From the NCBI GenBank assembly GCA_029256185.1, contig JAQSYI010000039.1:1-64000 (forward strand): a stretch of DNA of 64,000 nt, given 5' to 3'. Position 1 is the first letter of the stretch. Each line of letters starts with the position of its first letter. This document shows positions 1-8,447 of this stretch, one piece after another. The DNA comes from Paenibacillaceae bacterium. GTDB taxonomy: Bacteria; Bacillota; Bacilli; Paenibacillales; NBRC-103111. The notes under the pieces were generated by a model. It was not told where the DNA came from. It saw only the letters and a list, made by a program, of their open reading frames with translations, and made no database searches. A program made the position numbers and the translations under genes.

Positions 1-200
1 AAGCGGTTATGACGAAAAAACTCACTTCGGAAGCATCGGCTAAAAGTTTTTGAGTTCAATAACGAATGCGAAGCGGTTATGGCGAAAAAACTCACTTCGA
101 AAGCATCGGCCAAGTTTTTGAGTTCAATAACGAATGCGAAGCGGTTATGGCGAAAAGACTGGCATCGCAAGCATCGGCTAAGTTTTTCACCCAAATACAA
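1..200. repeat. 68-70 bp tandem direct repeat, about 2.8 copies
   Basis: Copies begin at about 1, 71 and 139, each opening with AAGCGGTTATG and containing the shared block GCATCGGC followed by a run of T. Copies 1 and 2 are nearly identical; the third diverges in its second half. The array touches the window edge, so more copies may lie to the left. No credible reading frame covers it. It sits downstream of proB, which is transcribed toward it. Confidence 0.85.
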
Positions 201-240
201 GCGGAAGCGGTATTGGGAAAATGGAATAATAGAATAAGGT

Positions 241-427
241 AAGGGAATTTCCCTTATTTCTTTGGCTTGGGCGCGCTGCACGGGAATAAGGGAAGCTTTT
301 TTCCCTTATCCGCTTGCTGAAGCTCTATTTTACCGTCCAATCGGAACAATAAGGGAATTGATCTTCCCTTATGTGCCCCAATCGCCAGGCTCTTCGCCGG
401 ATAAGGGAAAAACATGTCCCTTATTCC
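241..427. repeat. Array of four AAGGGAA/TTCCCTT inverted repeats
   Basis: Four hairpin-forming palindromes share the arms ATAAGGGAA and TTCCCTTAT. They lie at about 241-257, 286-309, 349-372 and 401-424, with loops of 1 to 7 bases. They are spaced 45-63 bp apart. A minus-strand frame crosses them (254-583, 109 codons, overlapping the end of proB), but its lower half is simply the translated repeat, so I do not call it a gene. The hairpins could end or stabilise the proB transcript, though they lack T tracts. The whole stretch 1-561 has no gene I can support. Confidence 0.8.
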
Positions 428-561
428 AACTGCACAACCGTAGATTGCTCCGGACTGTGCGGATGAATCCCAATAATGCCAACTATCCAAACCAACATAC
501 CCCTTCCGGAAAGCCGCATGGCGCTCGGCCGAGTCACCCTCTCCGTCGCCGGAATCTTGCT

Positions 562-1668
562 CTAATTGGACAAGGTAATCCATTCGTCCCGGTGGATGAC
601 TTCGATGCGCTGCACCTCGATCCGTTTCTGGACCTCATCGGTAGACAGACCGGCTACAGCCTTCAGCTGCCAGGTCTCATAGTTGACTACACCCCGGCCC
701 ACGATAGAGCCGGACGGGTTCACCACTTCCACCACGTCGCCGGGATGAAACTCGCCGCTTGCGCCGATTACGCCTGCCGGAAGCAGGCTTTTGCCCCCGG
801 AGAAGAGAGCCTTCTCCGCACCGGCGTCCACCGTTATCGTGCCATGGGGTACGGAGAGGAAGCCGACCCATTGCTTTTTGATGGGAAGATTATTCATGCT
901 GGTGGTAAAATAGGTGCCCTTGCCTTCTCCCTGGACGGCCAATGCCAGGTCCCCCGGTCCGGTCACCTGTCCGATAAACACGGGAACACCGCCCCGCGTA
1001 GCAATCCGGGCTGCCTCCAGCTTGGAACGCATGCCTCCCGTGCCCACGGAAGAACCGGCTCCCCCTGCATAATCAAGAATCTCCTGGCCGATGTGCTCCA
1101 CCTGTCCTATGCGGACGGCATCGGGATTTTTACGGGGATCCCCGGTATAGAGGCCGTCCATGTCGGTAATGATCAAGAGCTTCTGGGCTTTCACCAAATT
1201 GGCCACCAAAGCGGATAAAGTGTCATTTTCGCTGAATTTCAATTCGGCAACCGATACAGTGTCATTCTCATTGATAATAGGAATAATTCCGTGCTCCAGC
1301 AGCTCCTCAATCGTCATCAAGGCGTTATGTCCCCGCACACGGCTGGAAAAGTCGGTTCTGGTGAGCAAAATCTGCGCTACGGATACTCCGCTTGCCGCGA
1401 ACGCCTCATTATAAGCTTGCATCAGCAGCGCCTGGCCTACTGCGGCGGAGGCTTGCTTCTCGTGGAGCAGCTTGGGGCGCTTGGCATAACCGATGGTAGT
1501 AAAACCGGCTGCTACGGCGCCGGAGGTAACGAGCAGCACCTGATGCCCGGCCTGCTGCAGCCTGGCCAGCTCGTCGGCAAAAAAACGGACTTTGTCCCGG
1601 TTCAATCCCCCTTCTGCAGAGGTAAGGGAGCTGCTGCCAATCTTGACGACAATACGGATCATAAGCAT
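562..1668 (-). CDS. proB: Glutamate 5-kinase ProB
   Basis: Phosphorylates L-glutamate to gamma-glutamyl phosphate, the first committed step of proline synthesis in the cytoplasm. The 368-residue product has the amino acid kinase fold from its N terminus (VVKIGSSSLT, with a nucleotide-binding VTSGAVAAG segment, the INENDTVS substrate loop and the IITDMDGLYTGDP loop). It ends in a PUA domain of about 90 residues. Length is normal for bacterial ProB. The start at 1668 follows AGGAG with a 5-base gap. An upstream in-frame extension to 1803 exists but runs through the T-box leader and is rejected. A T-box riboswitch precedes the gene. proA, its usual partner, is not within the 561 bp downstream that can be seen. 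Confidence 0.96.
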   Translation of the reverse strand: MLMIRIVVKIGSSSLTSAEGGLNRDKVRFFADELARLQQAGHQVLLVTSGAVAAGFTTIGYAKRPKLLHEKQASAAVGQALLMQAYNEAFAASGVSVAQILLTRTDFSSRVRGHNALMTIEELLEHGIIPIINENDTVSVAELKFSENDTLSALVANLVKAQKLLIITDMDGLYTGDPRKNPDAVRIGQVEHIGQEILDYAGGAGSSVGTGGMRSKLEAARIATRGGVPVFIGQVTGPGDLALAVQGEGKGTYFTTSMNNLPIKKQWVGFLSVPHGTITVDAGAEKALFSGGKSLLPAGVIGASGEFHPGDVVEVVNPSGSIVGRGVVNYETWQLKAVAGLSTDEVQKRIEVQRIEVIHRDEWITLSN

Positions 1669-1680
1669 CCACACTCCTGA

Positions 1681-1930
1681 ATCAATTAAAATAAGCCCTC
1701 GTCCTCTATTACAAGGACGAAAGCCTGAGCTTCCGCGGTACCACCTTAATTGGCGCACATTCATGCGCCCGCTTGATCCCTGATACCGGCAGGGGCCGTT
1801 CAACTCATCGCTGACCGCTCGGGGGCGGGTTTACGCTGATGTGCGTCAGGCTCTTCCAGCCAAGGAGCCTGCTCTCTGAAACGCAACATGGCAAAAGCGT
1901 CATATTCCCCGTCATAACGTTCTTTTTAGG
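1681..1930 (-). promoter_or_regulatory. T-box riboswitch leader of proB
   Basis: Read on the minus strand, the leader carries the hallmark T-box antiterminator sequence AAGGTGGTACCGCGG at about 1732-1746. Before it is a GC-rich stem (GGGCGCAT/ATGTGCGCC). An AGAGAG motif lies in the distal part of stem I near 1872-1877. After the T-box a competing terminator hairpin occupies about 1694-1727 (arms GTCCT/AGGAC extended by GGCTT/GGGCTT) followed by ATTTTAATT. T-boxes sense uncharged tRNA. Control of proBA by a tRNA-Pro T-box is known in Bacillus. A CCC triplet near 1827-1829 is a plausible proline specifier, but I could not fold stem I well enough to prove it. Confidence 0.93.
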
Positions 1931-2104
1931 ATAGCACTAACACAAGGTTTTGTAAAGAAGCTGCCCTGCCGATCTCCCGCCGTTCGCCGGTTAGCCTGAA
2001 GAAGATATATGATTTTGCGGGACTCCTATAAAGTTTAGGAAATGCGGGATCAAAAGAGATGATACGATCTATCTATGAATCATCTTCCGGGGAGTGGATG
2101 TAAA

Positions 2105-2689
2105 GTGGATATGCAGCGTTGCGACAAAGGCCATTTTTACGATGCGGAGAGAAGCTTGGGATGTCCCTATTGCGGTGATGGAGCCGATCAGATGTCAGCC
2201 AATGTGACCATTCCACTGTCAAGTGAGCCCCGCCCAATGCAGGGCAGCGGTGACACAGGCAAGACAAGACCAATGGACTACGGTATTTCAGGCCGGCCTG
2301 GCGTGGCGGATCAGGAGAAAACAGTAGCGCTCATTCGCAAAGAGAAGGGGCTTGACCCTGTAGTCGGCTGGTTCGTATGCGTCGAGGGCGGAGATAAGGG
2401 ACGGGATTACCGTATCCGGGCTGAACGGAACTTCATAGGCCGTTCAGAAAAGATGGATGTGTGTATTCGCGGAGACGATACGATTTCCCGTGATGCCCAC
2501 GCCATTGTCAGTTTTGATGCCCGAAAAAATATTTTTCGCCTGTTCCAAGGGGACAGTAAAGGAATTGTGTATGTCAACGATGAGGAAGTCATTCATGCCG
2601 TTGTGCTTCGTCCTTACGATGTTATTGAGTTGGGCAAAACCAAGCTGATCTTTATTCCATTTTGCGGGGAACAGTTTGTATGGGAATAG
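2105..2689 (+). CDS. FHA-domain protein with N-terminal zinc-ribbon motif
   Basis: A 194-residue predicted cytosolic protein. The N terminus reads CDKGHFYD then CPYC, a Cys/His pattern expected to bind zinc and often seen ahead of FHA domains in Firmicute phospho-signalling proteins. Residues about 90-190 form an FHA domain (NFIGRSEKMDV, then ISRDAHA, a variant of the usual SRxH core, then VYVNDEEV), which would bind phosphothreonine peptides. The GTG at 2105 is chosen because GGGGAG lies 10 bases upstream. The ATG at 2075 has no ribosome site. It is the first gene of the phospho-signalling cluster and overlaps the next gene by about 10 bases, suggesting translational coupling. The partner protein is unknown. 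Confidence 0.82.
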   Translation: MDMQRCDKGHFYDAERSLGCPYCGDGADQMSANVTIPLSSEPRPMQGSGDTGKTRPMDYGISGRPGVADQEKTVALIRKEKGLDPVVGWFVCVEGGDKGRDYRIRAERNFIGRSEKMDVCIRGDDTISRDAHAIVSFDARKNIFRLFQGDSKGIVYVNDEEVIHAVVLRPYDVIELGKTKLIFIPFCGEQFVWE

Positions 2690-3723
2690 GGGGCTTGACG
2701 CAGGTGCTGCTAGTTGCAGCCGCAAAAACGCAAGAACCTGCTGCGGCAACCCCCTTGCCTGACGGGGCAAGCCCGGGAGACGGGAAGGGAAACGAAGGAA
2801 TATTGGGCGGGATATGGTCGTTGATGATGGACCATATGCTGCTGTCGGCCATACTGCTGATTGCCATTCTTGCCATAGCTGCGGTTATTGTGCCAGTGTG
2901 CAGAAGAGGGGGCCGGATCATGGCTAAGCCCGGGCTGCAAAACGGGGCTGTGTCCCGGCAGGCCGGGCCGGGAGTGTTGACAATTGGCAACGCCCAGCAT
3001 ATCGGGAAGCGGGAGGATCAGCAGGATTCCTTCGGCATCTCCGATATCGGGAATCCCCAACTGACACGGGATAAAGGAATGCTCGCAGTAGTTGCAGACG
3101 GCATGGGGGGACTTGCCAACGGAAAAATTTCCAGCAATACGGTTGTTTCCTCCATGCTGGAGCGGTTTGTGGAGCAGACCGGGACGTTGACTATTCCTGA
3201 ACAATTGCTTTCTATGGTGAATTGGGCGAACGACAGAGTATATGAATCAGCCAACCAAGGCTCGGGGGCAAGGAGCGGCAGCACAGTTGCGGCCGTGATC
3301 ATCAAGAATGGCAGCCTCTACTGGATATCCGCGGGAGACAGCAGGATATACCTGTACCGCAACGGGAAGCTGGCTCAGGCAACACAGGACCATGTTTATG
3401 GGAATGAGCTGTTTGCAGATGCCTTGCAGGGCCGCATAACGCTGGAAGAGGCCAAAATGCACAGGGAGAAGAAATCCCTTATCAGTTATATAGGTACGGC
3501 CAAAGTTGAGCATGTTGACCGGAATGCGGCCTCCTTCAGATTGTATCCGGGAGACCGGATTTTGCTTTGCTCCGACGGTATATACGGGGCGCTGGCGGAA
3601 AGCGAAATCGCCGGGGCCCTTGATCTGGAGCCGCATTTGGCAGCGGAGGAACTGGTCGTGAGAGTCAACGGGAAACAATTGCCGGGACAGGACAACATGA
3701 CGGCAGTAGTTATTGGACTGTAG
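2680..3723 (+). CDS. Membrane-anchored PP2C-family Ser/Thr phosphatase
   Basis: A 347-residue protein with a short N-terminal segment, one membrane helix at about residues 54-73 followed by CRRGGR, and a PP2C domain from about 100 to the end. The positive residues after the helix place the phosphatase in the cytoplasm. All metal-binding PP2C motifs are intact: REDQQDS, ADGMGG, AGDSRIY, CSDGIYG and GQDNMTAV. It would remove phosphate from Ser/Thr residues placed by the kinase at 8448. The ATG at 2680 has GGGGA 10 bases upstream and overlaps the previous stop codon. An ATG at 2662 is possible but has no ribosome site. Confidence 0.9.
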   Translation: MGIGGLTQVLLVAAAKTQEPAAATPLPDGASPGDGKGNEGILGGIWSLMMDHMLLSAILLIAILAIAAVIVPVCRRGGRIMAKPGLQNGAVSRQAGPGVLTIGNAQHIGKREDQQDSFGISDIGNPQLTRDKGMLAVVADGMGGLANGKISSNTVVSSMLERFVEQTGTLTIPEQLLSMVNWANDRVYESANQGSGARSGSTVAAVIIKNGSLYWISAGDSRIYLYRNGKLAQATQDHVYGNELFADALQGRITLEEAKMHREKKSLISYIGTAKVEHVDRNAASFRLYPGDRILLCSDGIYGALAESEIAGALDLEPHLAAEELVVRVNGKQLPGQDNMTAVVIGL

Positions 3724-3732
3724 GAGGCTGAC

Positions 3733-5100
3733 ATGCGACGAAATTTGGCGGGTATGCTGATTATTCTCTTCGTTGTCTTTATTGTTGTATTTCCGTCCAG
3801 CACCTCCGGTTCATCCAGTGTGGAGGAGGTCCGCAACAGCGTTGTGTGCATCATCGTCCCGGATAGAACAGGCATGGGCGCCTCGCTGGGGACAGGATTC
3901 GGCATCGGCTTGGCAGGGCAGCCGGTCCAGTACGTGGTAACGAATTATCATGTGGTTGAGGGCAATGAAGAGCAGGCGCTGGTCTGGCTGTCGGGTGAAC
4001 AATATGTACCGGCCAAACCCGTCTACAGGAGTCAGACTCCTGATATCGCTGTGCTGAAGCTGGAGAAGGCATTGACCGTCCGGAACCCGGTGAAGCTCCG
4101 CCCTTCGGACGGCGTTTCTGTCGCCCAGAAGGTATTTGCTCTGGGTTTTCCCGGAGTGGCCTTTGATTTGCAGGATGACAAATCATCGGTTTCTCCCAAG
4201 GACGTAACAGTATCCACCGGCATCATCAGCAGGACAACAGTCATTGAGGGAGTCTCGTTCTATCAAATCGATGTCCCCATTAACCACGGCAATTCCGGAG
4301 GCCCGTTAATCGCTGAGGACGGGGCCGTGATCGGGATCAACACATTAGGATATGAAGGGATTTCCGGTATAAATGCGGCCATTCAGATCGATGAGCTGCT
4401 GCCTCATCTGGACCAGCTGCATATCGCTTATGAACTGTCGGGGGCGGCTGCATCATCCGGGAACGGTGAAACGGCGACTGCCGTCCAGCCTGCCGGAGGG
4501 CAATCCGCTGAATCCACGGGCAACAGCCTTGCCGGTAGCGGGTTATTGCCGGTAGTTGGCGCGTTGCTGCTGCTGGCCGCCATTCTCGCCATAATAGCAG
4601 CCAGGCGCAGGCCCGCTGCTTCGGCTCCTGTTGCCGTATCTTCGGGAGGAGCGCCGCTTCAGTCGGCGGGTCTCCAGCCGGCGCGCTTGCAGCCGTCACA
4701 GCCGGCAGGTCTGTCACACTCGGCTGGCCCGGTACACCCGGCAATTCCGCCGCAGCCGGTGCCGGCGCGTTGGATTAAAGCGGCGCTGACGGGAGTTGCC
4801 GGCTGTTACGCAGGCACAACCATTCAGATCGGCAGAGATTCTCTGGTCATCGGCCGGAACGCCCATCAATGCCATCTTGTGTTTCCGCAGGACACACCGG
4901 GAATCAGCGGCCGGCATTGTGAAATCCGTCACGATGAGGTGCGCAATGTGGGTCTGCTTATTGACCATGGCTCTACTTATGGAACCTTCAAGAGCAACGG
5001 TGAGAAGCTGGTCCCGGGACATCCTTATGAACTGAGGAGTGGAGACCGCTTTTATCTGGCCAGCGATAAAACCATGTTTGAATACGCTGTGGGAGGATGA
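3733..5100 (+). CDS. Trypsin-like (HtrA-type) serine protease with C-terminal FHA domain
   Basis: A 455-residue membrane protein. An N-terminal hydrophobic segment (about 5-22) exports a chymotrypsin-fold protease domain with a visible catalytic triad: His73 in NYHVV, Asp104 in PDIAVLKL and Ser188 in GNSGGPL. No PDZ domain follows, unlike classical HtrA. A second membrane helix at about 271-291 ends in ARRRP, putting the C terminus inside. A Pro/Gln/Ala-rich linker leads to an FHA domain at about 357-455 (LVIGRNAHQCH, ISGRHCEI, HGSTYGTF). Protease outside and phosphothreonine reader inside suggests phosphorylation-controlled recruitment or signalling across the membrane; this is inference. 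It lies 9 bases after the first PP2C gene. Confidence 0.9.
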   Translation: MRRNLAGMLIILFVVFIVVFPSSTSGSSSVEEVRNSVVCIIVPDRTGMGASLGTGFGIGLAGQPVQYVVTNYHVVEGNEEQALVWLSGEQYVPAKPVYRSQTPDIAVLKLEKALTVRNPVKLRPSDGVSVAQKVFALGFPGVAFDLQDDKSSVSPKDVTVSTGIISRTTVIEGVSFYQIDVPINHGNSGGPLIAEDGAVIGINTLGYEGISGINAAIQIDELLPHLDQLHIAYELSGAAASSGNGETATAVQPAGGQSAESTGNSLAGSGLLPVVGALLLLAAILAIIAARRRPAASAPVAVSSGGAPLQSAGLQPARLQPSQPAGLSHSAGPVHPAIPPQPVPARWIKAALTGVAGCYAGTTIQIGRDSLVIGRNAHQCHLVFPQDTPGISGRHCEIRHDEVRNVGLLIDHGSTYGTFKSNGEKLVPGHPYELRSGDRFYLASDKTMFEYAVGG

Positions 5101-5104
5101 GGGT

Positions 5105-5836
5105 GTGGAATTTATTGCCTCGATATACACCAATCCCGGAGGGCGGGAAATCAACGAGGATTATGCTGGGGGACTATACAGGCAGGGCAGCTACGGAGCC
5201 TGGGTGGTTGCAGACGGACTTGGCGGCCATTCGGCGGGAGAAAGAGCGTCCAAGAAGGCGGTGGATGCAGCCTTGGCCGAGTATGAGCGCCAGCCGGCTG
5301 TATCTGTTTCTTTGCTGGAGTGCATGATGAACAAGGTTAATCAAGCCATTCTGGATGAACAGGCATCCGACCGCATGTGTGCGGATATGCGCACTACATT
5401 TGTCGGCCTGTTTGTCTGCAACACGGAGCTGGCATGGGTTCATGTGGGGGATTCCCGCTTGTATTGGTTCCGCAGCGGCACTCTCCTCCACCAGACGAAG
5501 GATCACAGCGTCTCGCAGATGGCTGTCTCATCGGGAGAAATAACCTTGGGGCAGATCCGTCACCATGAAGACCGGAACCGGTTGCTTAGGGTGCTTGGCT
5601 CGGGTCCGGACATACGTCCGGAGATTCACGCGGCCAAGGAGACGCCCGCTGCCGGAGATGCTTTTCTGCTGTGCACCGATGGATTCTGGGAATACGTTAA
5701 GGAGCTTGAAATGGAGCTGGATCTGTCCAAATCCCTTACGCCGGAGCAATGGCTTAAGCTCATGTGTGTACGGCTGTGCGGCCGGGTGGATGGCGACCAT
5801 GACAATTATACGGCTGCCGCTGTATTCGTGCTTTAG
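5105..5836 (+). CDS. Cytosolic PP2C-family Ser/Thr phosphatase
   Basis: A 243-residue protein consisting of little more than the catalytic PP2C domain, the size of minimal bacterial PP2C enzymes such as PrpC/Stp. Motifs are complete: GGREINEDYAGG, VADGLGGHSAGE, GDSRLYW, LCTDGFWEY and DHDNYTAAAV. The GTG at 5105 is chosen because GGAGG ends 8 bases before it. The longer frame from 5039 runs through the FHA domain of the preceding gene. It has no membrane segment, so it would act on soluble or inner-face targets, in contrast to the anchored PP2C at 2680. Two phosphatases for one kinase implies separate pools or substrates. Confidence 0.92.
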   Translation: MEFIASIYTNPGGREINEDYAGGLYRQGSYGAWVVADGLGGHSAGERASKKAVDAALAEYERQPAVSVSLLECMMNKVNQAILDEQASDRMCADMRTTFVGLFVCNTELAWVHVGDSRLYWFRSGTLLHQTKDHSVSQMAVSSGEITLGQIRHHEDRNRLLRVLGSGPDIRPEIHAAKETPAAGDAFLLCTDGFWEYVKELEMELDLSKSLTPEQWLKLMCVRLCGRVDGDHDNYTAAAVFVL

Positions 5837-5857
5837 AAAAGTGAAGGGGTGGCTGAA

Positions 5858-7459
5858 ATGCCAAAAGTGCTTTGTGCGCTTGCCGCGTTGGGATTGTGGG
5901 TTGGTTCATCTCTGGCTTGTTATGCGGAGGGAATGACAGGGACGGCGGCCATAACCGCCGTACAAATCACAGGGGAAGCAATCCATCTCTACGTGGATGC
6001 TCTGGATCAGGACGGCATGCCGCTAAAAACGGAGCCAGACTCCGCAGCGGCTTTTCTGGGAGACAGAAGCTTGCCCGTGCTGGGGACGGAAGCCTTCGGC
6101 GCTTCCGGCGAAGCGGCAGCCTATACCTTTCTCGTGGATATATCCGTATCCGTAAATCCCGGCCAGAATAAGGGACTCAAGGAACCGCTTCTGGCTCTGG
6201 CGGAGCAGATGAAGCCCGATGATCAGGTTTCCATTGTGGCCTTTGGCTCTGAAGTGACGGTATTGCAGGATTTTACCAAAGACAAGGAGGCAGTGCGCGG
6301 AAGCATTGCAGGCATCACGGCCAAAGACAACAGCACCAACCTCTACAAGGGAGTAGTGAAGGCATTGGATCTGCTGTCCGGCAAGCGGGACGGATTGCCG
6401 GCGAAGCGGATACTGGTCATTCTGTCGGACGGAGAGGAATGGCACGATAAAGGCATTACCCGCGAAGAAGTGTACATGAAAATCAGAGAAACAGGAATTC
6501 CGGTGTACACCGTTTCTTTCCATAATGCCAAAGCCTCTGCCCAAAGCAAGGAATACATGAAGGTGCTGGGCAGCTTTGCCCGGGCGTCATCGGGACAGGA
6601 GTATGTTCTCGGTCAGGAAGGCGCGACGGCGGATACGATCGTCCGGTCCATTCATGCCAGAGTAGACGGCGGACTGATTGTCCGTCTTGACCGCAAGGGG
6701 ATCAAGGGTGAAGGACAGTCCGCCTATTTGAAGCTTGCCTTAACAACTCAGCAAGGAACTGTGCTGGAGAGCGGCAAGGACATACGGATGGATGTGCCGG
6801 AAGCTTCGCCAAAAGCTTCACCTGAAGCTCCGCCGGCAGCCGGTGAGCAGTTGCCCGCTGACGCCGGTCCTGAGGCGCGCGCAGACGAAGCGGCGGAAGA
6901 ACTGTCAGTCCCTTCCCATAAGCGTTGGCTGGACGCCTGGCTCTGGTGGACGGCGGGAGTGGCGGCAGCGCTCGTGGTCTTCACCGTGATGAGACGCCGG
7001 AAGAGGAGAGCCGGGGCGGAGCCCGATGCGCCGATGGTTCAAGCAGAGGCAGGAATGGGGGAAGCTGTGGAATACATTTCCGATGATTGCGGGAGGACTC
7101 AGGCCATGGGGATTGATTTTCAGGAAAACAAGCAGAGAAGCCCCGGAGGAGGCGTTCTTGTGAGACTTACCCAATTGGGAAGGCATGAAGCGGAACAGCC
7201 TGTGAGTGTCCGCCTGTCGGATTGTCTGGTTATCGGCCGGGACCGCTCCAAGGCGGAGATTATATTCGGGGATGACGACAGATTGTCCGGCAGACATTGC
7301 GAGCTGCTGCTCCGCAGCGGGCATGTGTATGTGTCCGATCTTCAGTCCACGAACGGCACTTATATTAACGGTGTGCGGATTGAAGGCTCATACCTGCTGC
7401 AGCATGACGATGTGCTTCTGATTGGCTCGATGGAGCTTAGAGTCGGTCTGGAAAATTGA
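5858..7459 (+). CDS. VWA-domain membrane protein with C-terminal FHA domain
   Basis: A 533-residue protein. A signal peptide (about residues 1-25) exports a von Willebrand A domain at about 85-270 with an intact metal-ion site DISVS (DxSxS) and NLYKG and LSDGEE segments. A Pro/Ala-rich spacer leads to a membrane helix at about 357-377 followed by MRRRKRR, so the C-terminal FHA domain (about 434-533; VIGRDRSKAEI, LSGRHCEL, STNGTYINGV) is cytosolic. VWA domains bind protein ligands through a metal ion. The ATG at 5858 is preferred to the GTG at 5849 because AAGGGG lies 8 bases before it and it opens a good signal peptide. The domain arrangement mirrors the protease at 3733. Confidence 0.9.
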   Translation: MPKVLCALAALGLWVGSSLACYAEGMTGTAAITAVQITGEAIHLYVDALDQDGMPLKTEPDSAAAFLGDRSLPVLGTEAFGASGEAAAYTFLVDISVSVNPGQNKGLKEPLLALAEQMKPDDQVSIVAFGSEVTVLQDFTKDKEAVRGSIAGITAKDNSTNLYKGVVKALDLLSGKRDGLPAKRILVILSDGEEWHDKGITREEVYMKIRETGIPVYTVSFHNAKASAQSKEYMKVLGSFARASSGQEYVLGQEGATADTIVRSIHARVDGGLIVRLDRKGIKGEGQSAYLKLALTTQQGTVLESGKDIRMDVPEASPKASPEAPPAAGEQLPADAGPEARADEAAEELSVPSHKRWLDAWLWWTAGVAAALVVFTVMRRRKRRAGAEPDAPMVQAEAGMGEAVEYISDDCGRTQAMGIDFQENKQRSPGGGVLVRLTQLGRHEAEQPVSVRLSDCLVIGRDRSKAEIIFGDDDRLSGRHCELLLRSGHVYVSDLQSTNGTYINGVRIEGSYLLQHDDVLLIGSMELRVGLEN

Positions 7460-7535
7460 ACCTTGCCGGGTTGGCATAAGGCGGCTGGCGCTTGATGAAC
7501 CGAAGGTGCTGCGCGAAGGGGAGGAGAGTGTTCAC

Positions 7536-8348
7536 ATGTACGGCAACCGGGAGCAGGTCTATTACGCGGATTTTTTCAAACGGGTACTGGCTTATTTGAT
7601 TGACGGCATCATCCTGTGGGGGGCCGGCTTTGTTTTATCTGTTATCGCGGGGGCTTTGTCCATCAGCTATTATCTGGTTTCCTTGGCCGCAAGCTGGTTG
7701 TATTTCTCCTACATGGAGAGCTCGGCGAAGCAGGCGACGCTGGGCAAGCAGCTTCTGCAGATAGCCGTTACGGATCTGAATGGAAACCGGCTTTCCTTTG
7801 GCGCGGCTTCCCTGCGGTATTTCAGCAAATTATTGTCCATGATTACAGTGGTGGGCTTTATCATGCCGGCGTTTACGGAACAAAAGCAGGGTTTGCATGA
7901 CCGGCTGGCCGGCACACTTGTTCTGCGTGCCGGTTTTGTGCCGACACATGCTTATGAGCGGAGTGCTGCCCCGCCGACTGTAACGGATATGTCCGGCAAC
8001 AAGCATGGAGGTGCAGTTCCTGCCGCAGTCAGACCTTTTCTTATAGGATTGACCGGGGAATTCAGCGGAGTTTCGTTTCCGGTAGACGGAGGGGAAATCG
8101 CGCTTGGAAGAGATCCGGATCATTGCCAGATCATATTTACGCGGCATACTGCAGGCATAAGCCGCAAGCATTGCATAGTCCGCTTCAACGCGGCAAGCCG
8201 CTCATTTGTGGTAACGGATGCGGGATCTTCTTATGGCACTTTTCTGGACTCGGGGGCCAGATTGCAGCCTGGGCAGGCTTTTGAGCTGGTTGACGGCGGG
8301 CGTTTTTATGTGGGGGACCGAGGCAATCTGTTTGAGGTAAAGGGATAG
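7536..8348 (+). CDS. RDD-family membrane protein with C-terminal FHA domain
   Basis: A 270-residue protein. An RDD domain (about residues 10-130) carries three membrane helices and the family arginine and aspartates in FKRVLAYLIDG and LHDRLAGT. A cytosolic FHA domain follows at about 175-270 (IALGRDPDHCQ, ISRKHCIV, GSSYGTFLD). RDD proteins are poorly understood and some have been linked to ion transport. The ATG at 7536 has GGAGG(AG) about 9 bases upstream; the longer frame to 7422 is the tail of the VWA gene. The gap of 76 bases before this start is the longest among the first six cluster genes. A terminator-like hairpin follows directly. Confidence 0.87.
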   Translation: MYGNREQVYYADFFKRVLAYLIDGIILWGAGFVLSVIAGALSISYYLVSLAASWLYFSYMESSAKQATLGKQLLQIAVTDLNGNRLSFGAASLRYFSKLLSMITVVGFIMPAFTEQKQGLHDRLAGTLVLRAGFVPTHAYERSAAPPTVTDMSGNKHGGAVPAAVRPFLIGLTGEFSGVSFPVDGGEIALGRDPDHCQIIFTRHTAGISRKHCIVRFNAASRSFVVTDAGSSYGTFLDSGARLQPGQAFELVDGGRFYVGDRGNLFEVKG

Positions 8349-8354
8349 AAGCAG

Positions 8355-8398
8355 GCAGGTCCGCCGCCGGAATGAAGCACGCCGGACCTGCATTTTTG
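8355..8398 (+). terminator. Intrinsic terminator between the RDD-FHA gene and the kinase gene
   Basis: Perfect 9-bp arms GCAGGTCCG (8355-8363) and CGGACCTGC (8383-8391) are followed by ATTTTTG. It lies in the only sizeable gap of the phospho-signalling cluster. It probably lowers or conditions read-through into the kinase gene, for which I see no clear separate promoter. Confidence 0.75.
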
Positions 8399-8447
8399 TA
8401 TGATTTGGCGAATGGGAAGAGATGCGGCAAAAAGGGAGTGGGCTACA

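Noticed and set aside
254..583. 109-codon minus-strand frame after proB
   Set aside because: Its C-terminal half is the translated inverted-repeat array, it overlaps the proB end, and it has no recognisable domain.
1669..1803. 45-codon N-terminal extension of proB
   Set aside because: It runs through the T-box antiterminator and terminator; the real start has AGGAG at the proper distance.
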